Positions 50,506-61,196 of a stretch of DNA of 64,000 bases are shown here, one piece after another. The notes under the pieces were generated by a model. That model was not told the DNA's origin. It saw only the letters and a program-made list of their open reading frames with translations, and did not search any database. The stretch is taken from assembly GCA_934747765.1 (NCBI GenBank), contig CAKVGZ010000001.1, positions 1 to 64,000 on the forward strand, written 5' to 3'. Position 1 is the first letter of the stretch, and each line of letters begins with the position of its first letter. Source of the DNA: an uncultured Clostridia bacterium. Lineage in GTDB: Bacteria; Bacillota; Clostridia; Christensenellales; UBA1242. Both the position numbers and the translations under genes were made by a program.

Positions 50506-53500
50506 ATGTTTGAGTTAACAAATTTTGATTCCATCAAAATTGGAATCGCCTCACCGGAAAAGATAAGAGAATGGTCGCATGGGGAAGTTACAAAACCTGA
50601 GACCATTAACTACAGAACTCAAAAACCAGAAAAAGATGGTCTTTTTTGCGAACGCATTTTTGGACCTAAAAAAGACTGGGAATGCCATTGTGGAAAATAC
50701 AAACGCATTCGTTACAAAGGCGTTGTCTGCGACAAATGTGGCGTTGAGGTTACGAGTTCAAAAGTTAGAAGAGAAAGAATGGGACACATTGAACTTGCTG
50801 CCCCTGTTACTCATATATGGTTCTTCCGCTCTGTTCCATCAAGAATTGGCACAATTTTGGACATAACACCAAAACTTTTGGAACAAGTTGTTTATTACGT
50901 TAGTTATATTGTTCTTGACCCAAAAGGAACACCATTTGCATACAAACAAGTCATTTCAGACAAAGAATATCGCGAAGCACTTGAAACTTATGGTCCAGAT
51001 TCTTTCACTGTTGGAATGGGCGCTGAAGCGGTCAAACGTCTTTTAAGCGAAGTTGACCTTCAAAAAGAAGAAAAAGAGCTTAAAGAAATTTTGAAAAATG
51101 CAAAAGGTCAAAAGCGCTTGAAAGCAATCAAAAAACTGGAAATTGTTGATTCTTTCTTGAAAAGTGGAAACAAGCCAGAATGGATGGTTCTTGACGTTAT
51201 CCCTGTTCTTCCTCCAGAACTCAGACCAATGGTTCAACTTGATGGTGGAAGATTTGCAACAACAGATTTGAATGATTTATACAGAAGAGTTATTAACAGA
51301 AACAATCGTCTTAAAAAACTCTTGGAACTTGGTGCACCTGAAGTTATTGTTAGAAACGAAAAACGTATGCTTCAAGAAGCTGTTGACGCGTTGATCGAAA
51401 ACGGAAAACGCGGAAAAGCTGTTCAAGGTGCAAAAGCTAGAGATTTGAAATCTTTAACAGCAATGTTAACAGGAAAACAAGGTCGTTTCCGTCAAAACTT
51501 ACTTGGTAAACGTGTTGACTATTCTGGTCGTTCAGTTATTGTTGTTGGACCAGAACTCAAAATGTATCAATGTGGTCTTCCAAAAGAAATGGCTCTTGAA
51601 CTTTTCAAACCTTTCATCATAAAACGTCTTGTTGAGTTGAATCAATCAAACAACATCAAAAGCGCAAAACGCTTGATTGAACGTGAAAAACCTGTTGTTT
51701 GGGATGTCCTTGATGAAGTTATTAAAGACCACCCAATTCTTTTGAACCGTGCTCCAACACTTCACAGACTTGGAATTCAAGCATTCGAACCAGTTTTGGT
51801 TGAAGGCAGAGCAATCAAACTTCACCCATCAGTTTGTCCTGGCTTCAATGCCGACTTCGATGGTGACCAAATGCCTGTTCACGTTCCACTTTCAATTGAT
51901 GCTAGAACTGAAGCAAGAACTCTTATGCTTGCATCTAACAACATTTTGAAACCTTCTGATGGAAAACCAATTTGTAGCCCTGCTCAAGATATTGTTCTTG
52001 GATGCTATTACTTAACAGTTATTCGCCCAGGTGCAAAAGGCGAAAACAACGTTTTTGCGTCATGCAACGAAGCAATTATGGCATATCAAACAGGAAATCT
52101 TGACATTCAAGCACAAATTCAAGTTAGAAGGTCAACAGAAGTTGATGGAATAAAATATACAGATAGAATAACAACCACAGTTGGTAGAATCATTTTCAAC
52201 TGGGCAATTCCTCAAAATCTTGGATGGATTGACAGAACTAAACGCGAAAATTACAATGCTCTCGAAGTTAACCAAGTTGTTAAAAAAGGCGAATTAAGCA
52301 AAATTCTTGACATGGCTTTCAGAAACCTTGGAACAACAGAAACTTCAAAAATGGTTGACAAAATTAAAGCAACCGGATTCAAATATTCTACTCTTGGCTG
52401 CATGACAATTAACGTTTATGACATGATTGTTCCAAGAGAAAAAGATGAAATCATCGAAGAAGCAAACAAAAAAGTTTTGGAAAACGACAAATTCCTTGCA
52501 AGAGGTCTTATCACTGAAGACGAAAAAATCAATGCAAACATTGGAATTTGGACTGACGCAACCAAGAAAGTTCAAGATGCTTTGATTTCACAACTCAGCG
52601 ATTTCAATCCTCTTAAGATGATGGCTGTTTCTGGCGCTCGTGGTTCGAACGTTCAAGTTAACAGTATTTGCGGAATGAGAGGAATTATGTCCGGTGCGTC
52701 AGGTCAAAAAGTTGATGTTCCTGTTCGTTCTAACCTTCGTGATGGATTGACACCTATTGAATATTTCCTTTCATCTCGTGGTGGACGTAAAGGTTTGACA
52801 GATACTGCTTTGAAAACAGCGGATTCTGGATATTTAACAAGAAGACTTGTTGATATCTCTCACAATGTTGTTGTCACAGAAGATGATTGTTTTGAAAGTG
52901 CTGGCGAGAAAGTTAAGGGAATAAAAGTAACTCCAATAATTTCAGACGGAGTTGTTATCGAACCAATCGAAGACAGAATTGCTGGAAGATTTACTGTTGA
53001 CGCAGTTATTAATCCAATCACAAAAGAAGTTATCGTTCCTGAAAACACCATGATCACTGAAGACAAAGCGCAAGAAATTGCTGCTGCGGGAATAACAGAA
53101 GTCACAATCAGATCGTTGTTAACATGTAAATGCAAACATGGTGTTTGTGCAAAATGTTACGGACGAAACATGGCTGGAAAAGAAAAAGTTAACATTGGTG
53201 AAGCTGTTGGAATTATTGCAGCACAATCAATTGGTGAACCTGGAACACAGCTCACCATGAACAACAAGCACTTCTCTGGTGCCATTGCTGCATCAGATAT
53301 CACCAAAGGTCTTCCTCGTGTTGAAGAAATCTTTGAAGCAAGAAAACCTAAGGGCGAAGCTCAAATCACTGAAATTTCGGGAACAGTTTCTGTTAAAGAA
53401 GAACCAAAAGCATTCTTCGTCACTATCAGAAATTCTGACACTGAAGCAGAATATGAAATCAAAAAGCCTGCATATCTCAAAGTTAAAAGCGGAGATAAAG

Positions 53501-54021
53501 TTGAAGCAGGTGATGCACTTATGGAAGGTTCAATCAATCCAACAGACCTTCTCAGAACAAAAGGTCTTAAAGGCGTTCAAGATTATCTTGTTTCAGAAGT
53601 TGTTTCTGTTTATCGTTCACAAGAAGTTAAGATTAACGACAAACATATTGAAGTTATTGTTAGACAAATGCTCAAGAAAGTTAAAATTGAAGATGCTGGA
53701 ACAACTGATCTTCTTCCTGGTGAAGTTGTTGATGTCTACAAGTATGAAGAAGAAAACATGAAAGCGCTTAGCGAAGGTGGAGTTCCTGCAACAGCAAAAC
53801 GTATGCTCCTTGGAATAACCAAAGCGGCTCTTTCAACCGAATCTTTCTTGTCGGCTGCATCCTTCCAAGAAACTTCAAGAGTTTTAACAGATGCTGCGCT
53901 TAAAAGCAAAGTTGACAAACTTCGTGGACTTAAAGAAAATGTTATTATCGGAAAACTTATTCCAGCTGGAACTGGTCTTAAAAACTACAGAAATGCAATG
54001 CCAGTTGAAGCAAACAATTAA
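50506..54021 (+). CDS. rpoC: RNA polymerase beta-prime subunit
   Basis: A 1,171-residue subunit. The N-terminal zinc ribbon has [20 protein letters not shown], the catalytic metal site is NADFDGDQ (residues 448-455), the trigger-loop region has [20 protein letters not shown], and the second zinc site reads [14 protein letters not shown]. The length is normal for Firmicutes, with no large insertion. The ribosome site AGGAG is good. The transcript ends in a strong terminator at 54030-54058. Confidence 0.97.
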   Translation: MFELTNFDSIKIGIASPEKIREWSHGEVTKPETINYRTQKPEKDGLFCERIFGPKKDWECHCGKYKRIRYKGVVCDKCGVEVTSSKVRRERMGHIELAAPVTHIWFFRSVPSRIGTILDITPKLLEQVVYYVSYIVLDPKGTPFAYKQVISDKEYREALETYGPDSFTVGMGAEAVKRLLSEVDLQKEEKELKEILKNAKGQKRLKAIKKLEIVDSFLKSGNKPEWMVLDVIPVLPPELRPMVQLDGGRFATTDLNDLYRRVINRNNRLKKLLELGAPEVIVRNEKRMLQEAVDALIENGKRGKAVQGAKARDLKSLTAMLTGKQGRFRQNLLGKRVDYSGRSVIVVGPELKMYQCGLPKEMALELFKPFIIKRLVELNQSNNIKSAKRLIEREKPVVWDVLDEVIKDHPILLNRAPTLHRLGIQAFEPVLVEGRAIKLHPSVCPGFNADFDGDQMPVHVPLSIDARTEARTLMLASNNILKPSDGKPICSPAQDIVLGCYYLTVIRPGAKGENNVFASCNEAIMAYQTGNLDIQAQIQVRRSTEVDGIKYTDRITTTVGRIIFNWAIPQNLGWIDRTKRENYNALEVNQVVKKGELSKILDMAFRNLGTTETSKMVDKIKATGFKYSTLGCMTINVYDMIVPREKDEIIEEANKKVLENDKFLARGLITEDEKINANIGIWTDATKKVQDALISQLSDFNPLKMMAVSGARGSNVQVNSICGMRGIMSGASGQKVDVPVRSNLRDGLTPIEYFLSSRGGRKGLTDTALKTADSGYLTRRLVDISHNVVVTEDDCFESAGEKVKGIKVTPIISDGVVIEPIEDRIAGRFTVDAVINPITKEVIVPENTMITEDKAQEIAAAGITEVTIRSLLTCKCKHGVCAKCYGRNMAGKEKVNIGEAVGIIAAQSIGEPGTQLTMNNKHFSGAIAASDITKGLPRVEEIFEARKPKGEAQITEISGTVSVKEEPKAFFVTIRNSDTEAEYEIKKPAYLKVKSGDKVEAGDALMEGSINPTDLLRTKGLKGVQDYLVSEVVSVYRSQEVKINDKHIEVIVRQMLKKVKIEDAGTTDLLPGEVVDVYKYEEENMKALSEGGVPATAKRMLLGITKAALSTESFLSAASFQETSRVLTDAALKSKVDKLRGLKENVIIGKLIPAGTGLKNYRNAMPVEANN

Positions 54022-54027
54022 AATTAA

Positions 54028-54058
54028 AAACACATTGAGATGCAATGTGTTTTTTTTC
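54028..54058 (+). terminator. Terminator of rpoB-rpoC
   Basis: Stem acacattg/caatgtgt (54030-54037 and 54043-54050), loop agatg, followed by a T-rich run. Confidence 0.9.
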
Positions 54059-54068
54059 TTTCTTCTTC

Positions 54069-54097
54069 TTGTTTTTTTCGACAAAAGATTGTATAAT
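54069..54097 (+). promoter_or_regulatory. Promoter of miaB, implying a leaderless mRNA
   Basis: TTGTTT (54069-54074), 17 bp, TATAAT (54092-54097), then only cctgct before the ATG at 54104. The start of transcription would fall on or beside the ATG. No purine-rich ribosome site exists in this gap or just upstream. Confidence 0.65.
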
Positions 54098-54103
54098 CCT
54101 GCT

Positions 54104-55246
54104 ATGAAATATTTTATCACAACTTTTGGATGTCAAATGAATGTCCACGAATCAGAAAAACTTGCTGGGGCTCTTGAAAACCTTGGCGCTCTTCCATGCC
54201 AAAACCTTGAAGAAGCTGATGTGATTGTTTTCAACACTTGCGCAATTCGTGAAGGCGCCGAAGACAGAGCAATTGGGAACATTGGCGCTTTGAAAAAACT
54301 TAAAAAAGAACATCCTGAAAAGATAGTTGCCGTTTGCGGATGTATGACACAAATCAAAGAAGAAAGTGAAAAACTTGCAAAAACTTTTCCTTTCATTGAT
54401 ATAATTTTTGGCACAAAAAACCTTGAAAAATTCGAAGGATTCATAAAAGAAGTTGTCAAAAGTAAACAGGAAAAGAAAAAGAAACGTATAAATGAAATTG
54501 AAGAAAACGATTATATAATCGAAAATCTTCCAATTGCAAGAACAAGTGGCAAAAACTTTTGGGTGAATATAATTTATGGATGCAACAATTTTTGCACATA
54601 TTGCATAGTTCCTTATGTTAGAGGAAGGGAAAGAAGTAGAGATAAAGAACAAATTTTGGATGAAATAAAGAAGGTCATAAAAGAAAATGAAAGTCCAAAC
54701 GAAAAGATAAGGATAACCTTGCTTGGGCAAAATGTTAATTCTTATGGAAAAGATAAATATGAGGATTATTCATTTGTAAATTTATTGAAAGATATTTGCA
54801 AACTTGATGGAAATTTTGAACTTGCGTTCATGACATCGCATCCAAAAGATATAAATGACGAAGTTATCGAAACCATTGCGAAAGAAGAAAAAATTGCAAA
54901 AGAATTGCATCTTCCAGTTCAATCTGGTTCAAATAAAATTTTAAAGGCAATGAACAGAAATTATACTGTTGAAAAATATATGGAAAAAGTTAACTTCTTG
55001 AGAAGTCTAATCCCAAACATACGTCTTTCAACAGACCTGATTGTGGGGTTTCCAGGAGAAACAGAAGAAGATTTTCTGGCAACATGTGACCTTGTCAAGA
55101 AAGTTAAATATGATGGAATATTTGCCTTCATGTATTCTCCAAGACCAGGAACGGTTGCTGAAAAAATGGAAAATCAAGTTCCTCAGGAAATAAAAAATTA
55201 TAGAGTTAACAAAATTTTTGAAATTCAACAAAATATTAAAAAATAA
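54104..55246 (+). CDS. miaB: MiaB-like tRNA methylthiotransferase without TRAM domain
   Basis: A 380-residue radical SAM enzyme that puts the 2-methylthio group on i6A37 of tRNAs. The N-terminal cluster cysteines are Cys10 (FGCQMN), Cys46 (NTCAIRE) and Cys80 (CGCMTQ); the radical SAM triad is Cys160, Cys164, Cys167 (CNNFCTYC) in a MiaB-type GRERSR context. The protein stops at the RVNKIFEIQQ helix, where MiaB normally goes on for about 60 residues with the TRAM tRNA-binding domain. Downstream is a promoter, not a broken remainder. A frame opening at 53891 overlaps rpoC and is not the start. miaA, its partner in the same modification, lies 5 kb away. Confidence 0.85.
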   Translation: MKYFITTFGCQMNVHESEKLAGALENLGALPCQNLEEADVIVFNTCAIREGAEDRAIGNIGALKKLKKEHPEKIVAVCGCMTQIKEESEKLAKTFPFIDIIFGTKNLEKFEGFIKEVVKSKQEKKKKRINEIEENDYIIENLPIARTSGKNFWVNIIYGCNNFCTYCIVPYVRGRERSRDKEQILDEIKKVIKENESPNEKIRITLLGQNVNSYGKDKYEDYSFVNLLKDICKLDGNFELAFMTSHPKDINDEVIETIAKEEKIAKELHLPVQSGSNKILKAMNRNYTVEKYMEKVNFLRSLIPNIRLSTDLIVGFPGETEEDFLATCDLVKKVKYDGIFAFMYSPRPGTVAEKMENQVPQEIKNYRVNKIFEIQQNIKK

Positions 55247-55249
55247 GTA

Positions 55250-55278
55250 TTGACATTCACCAATTCTTCATATATAAA
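55250..55278 (+). promoter_or_regulatory. Consensus promoter of the 158-residue gene
   Basis: TTGACA (55250-55255), 17 bp, TATAAA (55273-55278). It starts 3 bp after the miaB stop codon. Confidence 0.85.
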
Positions 55279-55309
55279 TATATTGCTAAATTTTTATGGA
55301 GAGTGAAAT

Positions 55310-55786
55310 ATGGGAATGTACAGTTTTTACAGTAAGAAAAAAAAGATTAAATTAATGAACAATTTTAAAGGTTTATCAGTAAGCGAGGTTAACAACAAAC
55401 TTCAATCTTTGGAAAATGAAAGTGAAAAAATTAAAAAAGAAGTTGAAAAATTTGAGTATCCTTGTACATTTTTAGAAAGTGATATCCAAAAAGACAGAAA
55501 AGCAAAAATGGCAATCAGTTTAACAACCGGCGTTGTTTCTGTGGGAACATTTATTATTGGACTTGCAATATCGTTAGGAAACAATGAAATTGCTCCAGAA
55601 ATTCAAAAAAGTGTTATGGGCATTGGAACAATTGGAACTGCATTTATTGGTGAATATGTTTTCAGTCCAATAAAGAAACTTGTTTTTGGAATCAAATCGG
55701 CTGTTAGAAGAAAAAAACTTGAAGACAACATGGACAAAGTTGTTGCAGGAACAAAATTAATTGGCGAAATGGCTGAAGAAAAATAA
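55310..55786 (+). CDS. Small membrane protein, function unknown
   Basis: A 158-residue protein. A basic start and a coiled stretch (residues about 24-48, rich in Glu and Lys) lead to a membrane helix at about 68-88 and a second, Gly-rich hydrophobic stretch near 102-122, then a charged helix. I recognise no family. The start at 55310 has GGAGAG; the Met at residue 16 is possible. It has its own consensus promoter and terminator. Confidence 0.75.
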   Translation: MGMYSFYSKKKKIKLMNNFKGLSVSEVNNKLQSLENESEKIKKEVEKFEYPCTFLESDIQKDRKAKMAISLTTGVVSVGTFIIGLAISLGNNEIAPEIQKSVMGIGTIGTAFIGEYVFSPIKKLVFGIKSAVRRKKLEDNMDKVVAGTKLIGEMAEEK

Positions 55787-55788
55787 AA

Positions 55789-55820
55789 ATGACAAAGCAA
55801 ATTTGCTTTGTTTTTTTTGA
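55789..55820 (+). terminator. Terminator after the 158-residue gene
   Basis: A 20-bp palindrome, acaaagcaaa/tttgctttgt (55792-55811), followed by a T run. Confidence 0.85.
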
Positions 55821-55866
55821 GATAAATTCATTTTATGATAAACTTAAAATGTACTAAGGAGAAAAT

Positions 55867-58449
55867 ATGGCACTCACAGAAATGATGAAACATTATCTTG
55901 CCGTAAAGGAAAAATACCCAGATTGTATAATTTTTTATCGATTGGGCGATTTTTATGAAATGTTTTTTGAAGATGCTGTTGAAGCATCAAAAGTTTTGGA
56001 TTTGACGCTAACAGGAAAAAGTTGCGGGCTTGAACAAAGAGCACCTATGTGTGGTGTTCCTTTTCACGCTGTTGACCAATACATTGCAAAACTTGTTGAA
56101 AACGGATATAAAGTTGCCATTTGCGAACAACTAACTGAACCCAAAAAGGGTCAACTTGTCAAACGTGATGTTGTTCGAGTTGTCACTCCCGGAATTTTGA
56201 TGGATGAAGCAATGCTTGACAGTCAAAAAAACAACTATATTGTATGCTTGGATGTGACGGGCGAAAACAATCTTAAAATTGGCATGGCTTGCTGTGATGT
56301 TTCAACAGGTGAATTTAGATTGCAAGAAATTGATGACGAAAAAAACAAAGCACTTGAAAGTCTGGATGCAATCTTGACCAGCATTTTGCCGTCAGAAATT
56401 TTTTGCAACGAAAATGGGCTCAAAGAAATTGGCAATTTGACATTTTTGAAAACACGAAGCGTTGGATACATCGGAAAATTTGATGACAATTTGTTTGATG
56501 AAACAAAATCCATGCTACTATTAAAGGAACAATTTAAAGATGATAACAGCGATTTGTCGGAGCTAAGTGCTGGCGTTGTGGCTGGTGGAGCGCTTGTTTC
56601 TTACATGAAAGAAACTCAGAGACGAGGACTTGAGCAAATCAATGAAATCAAGGTTCTTGCGCAAAATTGCTACCTTCAAATTGACAATGCAACAAGGCGA
56701 AATTTGGAACTGACTGAAACAATTCGTGACCACAAAAAGCGTGGGTCGCTTCTTTCTGTCATCGACCACACTTCAACCTGCATGGGCGGAAGACTTTTAA
56801 GAAATTGGATATCAAGTCCGCTTCAAAATGAAATCGAAATTAACAATAGACTTGATGCAATTGAAGACATAACTCAAAATATGATTGTTCGGGAAGAAAT
56901 GAAAAAGTTGTTGCAAAACATTTCGGACATTGAAAGAATTGCTGGGCGAATTGCGTATGGAAATTTCAATCCAAAAGATGCACTTTCGCTTAAAACAACT
57001 GCATCAAAGTTGCCAGATTTACACAAAATGCTAAGCAATTTTTCATCAAAAAAACTTGCAGGATTTTGCAATAATTTTGATGAACTTGGTGACATTTTTG
57101 AACTTTTGGAAAAAACTATATCCGAAGAAGCACCTTCACTTGTTCGCGAGGGGAATGTTATAAAAGCGGGTTATAGCAAAGAACTTGATGAATATAAAAA
57201 TGCAAAAGAAATGGCAACTTCTTGGCTTTCGGAACTTGAAGCAAAAGAAAGAGAACTGACGGGAATTAAGAATTTGCGTGTTTCATACAACAAAGTTTTT
57301 GGATTTTTCATTGAAGTGAATAAATCCCTTTCTGGCCTTGTTCCTTACAGATATCAACGAAAACAAACTGTTGCAAACAATGAAAGATACATAACAGAAG
57401 AACTCAAAATGATTGAGGAAAAAGTTGAAAATGCAAAAGATAACGCTCAGAAACTTGAAATTGAACTTTTTGGAAAAATACGCGACTATCTTCTTGAAAA
57501 TATAAAACGCATACAAAATGTTTCAAAAATTTTGGCAGAAATAGATTGTCTTATGAGCGGAGCAATAATTGCAATTAAAAACAACTATTGTCGACCTATT
57601 ATAAACAAAAACATAAAGCACATAAAAATTGAAGCAGGAAGACATCCCGTTGTTGAAGACATAAATCGCAACGAAACTTTTGTTGCAAACGACACGTTTT
57701 TGAACAACGACACCGACCGTGCAATGATAATAACTGGCCCCAACATGGCGGGAAAGAGCACATACATGCGTCAAGTTGCCTTAATTGTTCTTTTGGCGCA
57801 CGTTGGATTGTTTGTTCCTGCAAAGTCTGCAGAAATTTCTATAACAGACAAAATCTTCACCCGAATTGGTGCAAGTGATGATGTTGCTTTTGGTCAATCA
57901 ACATTTATGGTTGAGATGGTTGAAGTTGCAAACATTTTGAAAAATGCAACAGAAAAGAGTCTTGCTCTTCTTGACGAAATTGGACGCGGAACTTCAACTT
58001 TCGACGGCCTTAGCATTGCGTGGGCTGTTATGGAACACATCAGCAAAAACATGAAAATGAAAACGTTGTTTTCAACACATTATCATGAACTAACAGAACT
58101 TGAAAATGTTCTCCCAGGCGTGAAAAACTATCGAATAACTGTTAAAGAATTTAATGATGAGGTTATTTTCTTAAGAAAAATTGTGCGAGGCGGAGCAAAC
58201 AAAAGTTTTGGAATTGCTGTTGCAAAACTTGCTGGGCTTCCTGGCGAAGTCATCAGCAGAGCAAAAGAAATTAGCAAGAGTTTGGAACTTGCAGACATAA
58301 ATCACAAAATCGAAACGCCTGTTTGTGACACTAACGATGTTCAAAAAAACAAAAATATAATCAGCATCTTAAAAGATATTGATATGAACACAGTTTCTCC
58401 AATGAGTGCGTTTGAAATATTAAGTGATTTAATTGAAAAAATAAAGTGA
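55867..58449 (+). CDS. mutS: DNA mismatch repair protein MutS
   Basis: An 860-residue mismatch sensor. The mismatch-reading motif F-x-E is Phe29 and Glu31 (GDFYEMF). Walker A is GPNMAGKST (residues 624-632), followed by IFTRIGASDDVAFGQSTFMVE, Walker B LALLDEIGRGTSTFDG, and STHYHEL. The C-terminus keeps a short helical dimer or tetramer tail. The start has AAGGAGA. mutL follows 4 nt after the stop. Confidence 0.97.
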   Translation: MALTEMMKHYLAVKEKYPDCIIFYRLGDFYEMFFEDAVEASKVLDLTLTGKSCGLEQRAPMCGVPFHAVDQYIAKLVENGYKVAICEQLTEPKKGQLVKRDVVRVVTPGILMDEAMLDSQKNNYIVCLDVTGENNLKIGMACCDVSTGEFRLQEIDDEKNKALESLDAILTSILPSEIFCNENGLKEIGNLTFLKTRSVGYIGKFDDNLFDETKSMLLLKEQFKDDNSDLSELSAGVVAGGALVSYMKETQRRGLEQINEIKVLAQNCYLQIDNATRRNLELTETIRDHKKRGSLLSVIDHTSTCMGGRLLRNWISSPLQNEIEINNRLDAIEDITQNMIVREEMKKLLQNISDIERIAGRIAYGNFNPKDALSLKTTASKLPDLHKMLSNFSSKKLAGFCNNFDELGDIFELLEKTISEEAPSLVREGNVIKAGYSKELDEYKNAKEMATSWLSELEAKERELTGIKNLRVSYNKVFGFFIEVNKSLSGLVPYRYQRKQTVANNERYITEELKMIEEKVENAKDNAQKLEIELFGKIRDYLLENIKRIQNVSKILAEIDCLMSGAIIAIKNNYCRPIINKNIKHIKIEAGRHPVVEDINRNETFVANDTFLNNDTDRAMIITGPNMAGKSTYMRQVALIVLLAHVGLFVPAKSAEISITDKIFTRIGASDDVAFGQSTFMVEMVEVANILKNATEKSLALLDEIGRGTSTFDGLSIAWAVMEHISKNMKMKTLFSTHYHELTELENVLPGVKNYRITVKEFNDEVIFLRKIVRGGANKSFGIAVAKLAGLPGEVISRAKEISKSLELADINHKIETPVCDTNDVQKNKNIISILKDIDMNTVSPMSAFEILSDLIEKIK

Positions 58450-58453
58450 GGGA

Positions 58454-60304
58454 ATGATGAAAATTAATGTTTTGCCAAGCGAAATTTACAATAAGATTTC
58501 CGCAGGCGAAGTTGTTGAAAGACCTTCAAGTGTTGTTAAAGAACTTGTTGAAAACAGCATTGATGGCGGAGCAACAAAAATCACCGTTGAAGTTTTTGAC
58601 GGAGGAATTAAAAAAATTGTTGTTTCAGACAATGGTTGTGGGATTGAACCTGAAGACGTTGAAAACGCCTTTTTGCCTCATGCCACAAGCAAGATTAAAA
58701 GTGCAAAAGACCTTGAAACAATTGCCTCTCTTGGTTTCCGTGGCGAAGCTCTTGCAAGCATTGCATCGGTCAGCCGTGTTGAATTAATTTCAAAAACTGA
58801 AAATAATGATTTTGGAATTGACATCAAAATTGAAGGTGGCAAATATGGAAAGAAACAAGAAATTGGCTTTGACAATGGAACAAAGATAATTGTTTCAGAT
58901 TTGTTTTTCAACACGCCTGCAAGGCTCAAATTTTTGAAAAAGCCAAAGTCTGAAGAAGGTGAAATAACAAATTTGATGGCAAAATTCATTTTGGCAAATC
59001 CTGAACTATCTTTCAGATATGTTGTTGACGACAAAATTGTTTATAACACTTTTGGCAACGGTCTTGCGGAAGCAATGTACATAATTTATGGAAAGGAAGT
59101 GTATGACAACCTTTTGGAAATAAAATATGAGCGTGACGACGTTTCAATTTATGGTTTCATCGCCCGACCAACTCTTTGCAAACCTAACAGAACCTATCAA
59201 ACAATTTTTGTTAATGGAAGAGTTGTTTCAAATTATATGATTTCGTCTGCTGTTCAAGATGCGGTTGATGCTTACATCATGAAAGGAAAATTTCCACTTT
59301 TTGCAATCAATTTGAGTGTTCCTTTTGAAAGTGTGGACGTTAACGTTCATCCATCAAAACAAGAAGTTAAATTTGAAAATCCAAACAGAATATATGGAAT
59401 TGTTAACACTGCTGTTTTTAAGGCAGTTTCTCAGGCAAACTACGTGCAAGAAAAAACAACTGAGGTTCAAGAAAAACCAGTGGTTAAAGAACCTGTTTTC
59501 GACACCAAAAGTTTGATGGAAACAATAATTAACAGCCAAAAAACAACAACTTGTTTTAAGAGCGAGTTCAGTCCACTTGTTGACATTTTGAATGATAAAA
59601 TCAAAGAAGACAAAGAAAATCGAGAAAAAATTGAAATTTCTCAAATTAAACTTGAAGAAGTTGTTGTGCCAACAGTTGAGAAATCACAACAGATAAAAAA
59701 AGAATTTGTTGAAACAAACAAAGTGCTGTTTGAAGATTATCGAATTATCGGAGTTTTGTTCAGCACATACATTCTTTGCGAAAAAGGTGACAATTTTTTA
59801 ATTATCGACCAACACGCAGGGCATGAAAGACAACTTTTCGACAAGTTCACCAAACAAATCAAAGAAAACAATCTTGCTTGCCAAGAACTTCTTGTTCCAT
59901 ACGTTTTCAACACCAATTTTAAAGAAACAGAATTTTTGGAAAACAATTTGGACATATTCCAAGAATATGGAATTGACATTTCTGAGTTTGGTGAAAATGC
60001 TTTCAAAATTTCCGCTGTTCCAGTTTTGCTTGCGGACATAAATTTGAAAGATTTCTTTGAAAATGTTTTGACAGATATACAAGATGTTCAGAAAAAATCG
60101 GTGGATTTCTTCAAAGCAAAACTTGCCCGCCAAGCTTGCCGTTCAGCAATTAAAGCAGGCAACAAACTTTCAGACGATGAAATAGATTATATCTTGAATG
60201 ATTTTAAAGAAAATGGGAATGTTCTTCTTTGTCCTCATGGACGCCCCATTGTTCTTCAATTTTCGAAAACAGAAATTGAAAAATGGTTTAAAAGAATAGT
60301 TTAA
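58454..60304 (+). CDS. mutL: DNA mismatch repair protein MutL (endonuclease type)
   Basis: A 616-residue GHKL ATPase acting after MutS. The ATP site shows ELVENSIDGGATKI, DNGCGIEPED, LPHATSKI, GFRGEALASI and FFNTPARLKF. The C-terminal nuclease site reads DQHAGHERQLFD; in the usual DQHA(x2)E(x4)E motif the last Glu is Asp here. ACRSAIKAG and CPHGRPIV complete the nuclease. Two ATGs in a row (58454, 58457) make the exact start uncertain by one codon; the second sits better from GAGGG. mutH is absent from the window, in line with a MutL that nicks DNA itself. Confidence 0.95.
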   Translation: MMKINVLPSEIYNKISAGEVVERPSSVVKELVENSIDGGATKITVEVFDGGIKKIVVSDNGCGIEPEDVENAFLPHATSKIKSAKDLETIASLGFRGEALASIASVSRVELISKTENNDFGIDIKIEGGKYGKKQEIGFDNGTKIIVSDLFFNTPARLKFLKKPKSEEGEITNLMAKFILANPELSFRYVVDDKIVYNTFGNGLAEAMYIIYGKEVYDNLLEIKYERDDVSIYGFIARPTLCKPNRTYQTIFVNGRVVSNYMISSAVQDAVDAYIMKGKFPLFAINLSVPFESVDVNVHPSKQEVKFENPNRIYGIVNTAVFKAVSQANYVQEKTTEVQEKPVVKEPVFDTKSLMETIINSQKTTTCFKSEFSPLVDILNDKIKEDKENREKIEISQIKLEEVVVPTVEKSQQIKKEFVETNKVLFEDYRIIGVLFSTYILCEKGDNFLIIDQHAGHERQLFDKFTKQIKENNLACQELLVPYVFNTNFKETEFLENNLDIFQEYGIDISEFGENAFKISAVPVLLADINLKDFFENVLTDIQDVQKKSVDFFKAKLARQACRSAIKAGNKLSDDEIDYILNDFKENGNVLLCPHGRPIVLQFSKTEIEKWFKRIV

Positions 60305-60305
60305 T

Positions 60306-61196
60306 ATGAAAAAAGTTATTGTGATATTTGGGCCAACTGGAATAGGGAAATCTAAAACTGCCATTGAACTTGCAAAAAAATTGGGCGGTGAAATTATTTC
60401 ATGCGACAGCATGCAGGTTTATAAAAAAATGGACATTGGAACGGCAAAAATAAAACCTGAACAAATGTGTGGGATAAAACATCATTTGCTTGATGTTGCT
60501 GACCCCAACGAAGAATTTAGTGTTGGAAAATATTCAATGCTTGCAAAAGAAAAAATCAAGGAAATTTTTGAAAGAAAAAAAGTTCCAATCATGGTTGGCG
60601 GAACAGGATTGTATATAAATGCACTCAAAAACAATTTTGATTTTGGAAATGCAGAAAAAAATGATGGAATAAGAAAAAAATATGAAAAGATATTAAACGA
60701 AAAAGGAAAAGATTTTTTGTTTGACGTTTTGAAAGAAAAAAATCCTGCAAGGGCGGAAAAAATTGAAAAAAATGACACCAAACGTGTAATTCGAGCTTTG
60801 GAAATTGAAGAAAATAAAAAAGAAAGTGAAAAACAACAATCCGATTGCTATGAATATATAATATTTGGACTTAATGCCGACCGAGAAAAAATTTATGATA
60901 ACATCAACAAAAGAACAGAAATCATGTTTGATGAAGGTCTTGTTGAAGAGGTGAAAAATCTTATCCAAAGTGGTGTCAAACCTGATGCTCAAAGCATGCA
61001 AGGCATTGGATATAAAGAAGTTATCATGGGGCTGAAAAATGGAAATTCCATGACTGAAATAAAGGAATTAATAAAACAAAAAACCAGAAACTATGCAAAA
61101 AGGCAACTGACTTTTATGCGTGGCATGAGCGACTTAATTTGGATTGATGCAGACCATGCAACAGAGAAAATATTAGAGGTGCTAAATGAAAACTGA
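60306..61196 (+). CDS. miaA: tRNA dimethylallyltransferase
   Basis: A 296-residue enzyme that prenylates A37 of tRNAs reading UNN codons, giving the i6A that MiaB then thiolates. The P-loop is GPTGIGKSKTA, with CDSMQVYKKMDIGTAK and the catalytic Asp/Gln near it; DKR-like NDTKRVIRALE and QGIGYKEV are also present. It starts 1 nt after the mutL stop and has no clear ribosome site, so translation probably depends on coupling to mutL. Its end overlaps the next gene by 11 bp. Confidence 0.95.
   Translation: MKKVIVIFGPTGIGKSKTAIELAKKLGGEIISCDSMQVYKKMDIGTAKIKPEQMCGIKHHLLDVADPNEEFSVGKYSMLAKEKIKEIFERKKVPIMVGGTGLYINALKNNFDFGNAEKNDGIRKKYEKILNEKGKDFLFDVLKEKNPARAEKIEKNDTKRVIRALEIEENKKESEKQQSDCYEYIIFGLNADREKIYDNINKRTEIMFDEGLVEEVKNLIQSGVKPDAQSMQGIGYKEVIMGLKNGNSMTEIKELIKQKTRNYAKRQLTFMRGMSDLIWIDADHATEKILEVLNEN

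Noticed and set aside
55230..55310. Frameshifted TRAM remainder after miaB
   Set aside because: A consensus promoter begins 3 bp after the stop and no TRAM-like residues appear in any frame.
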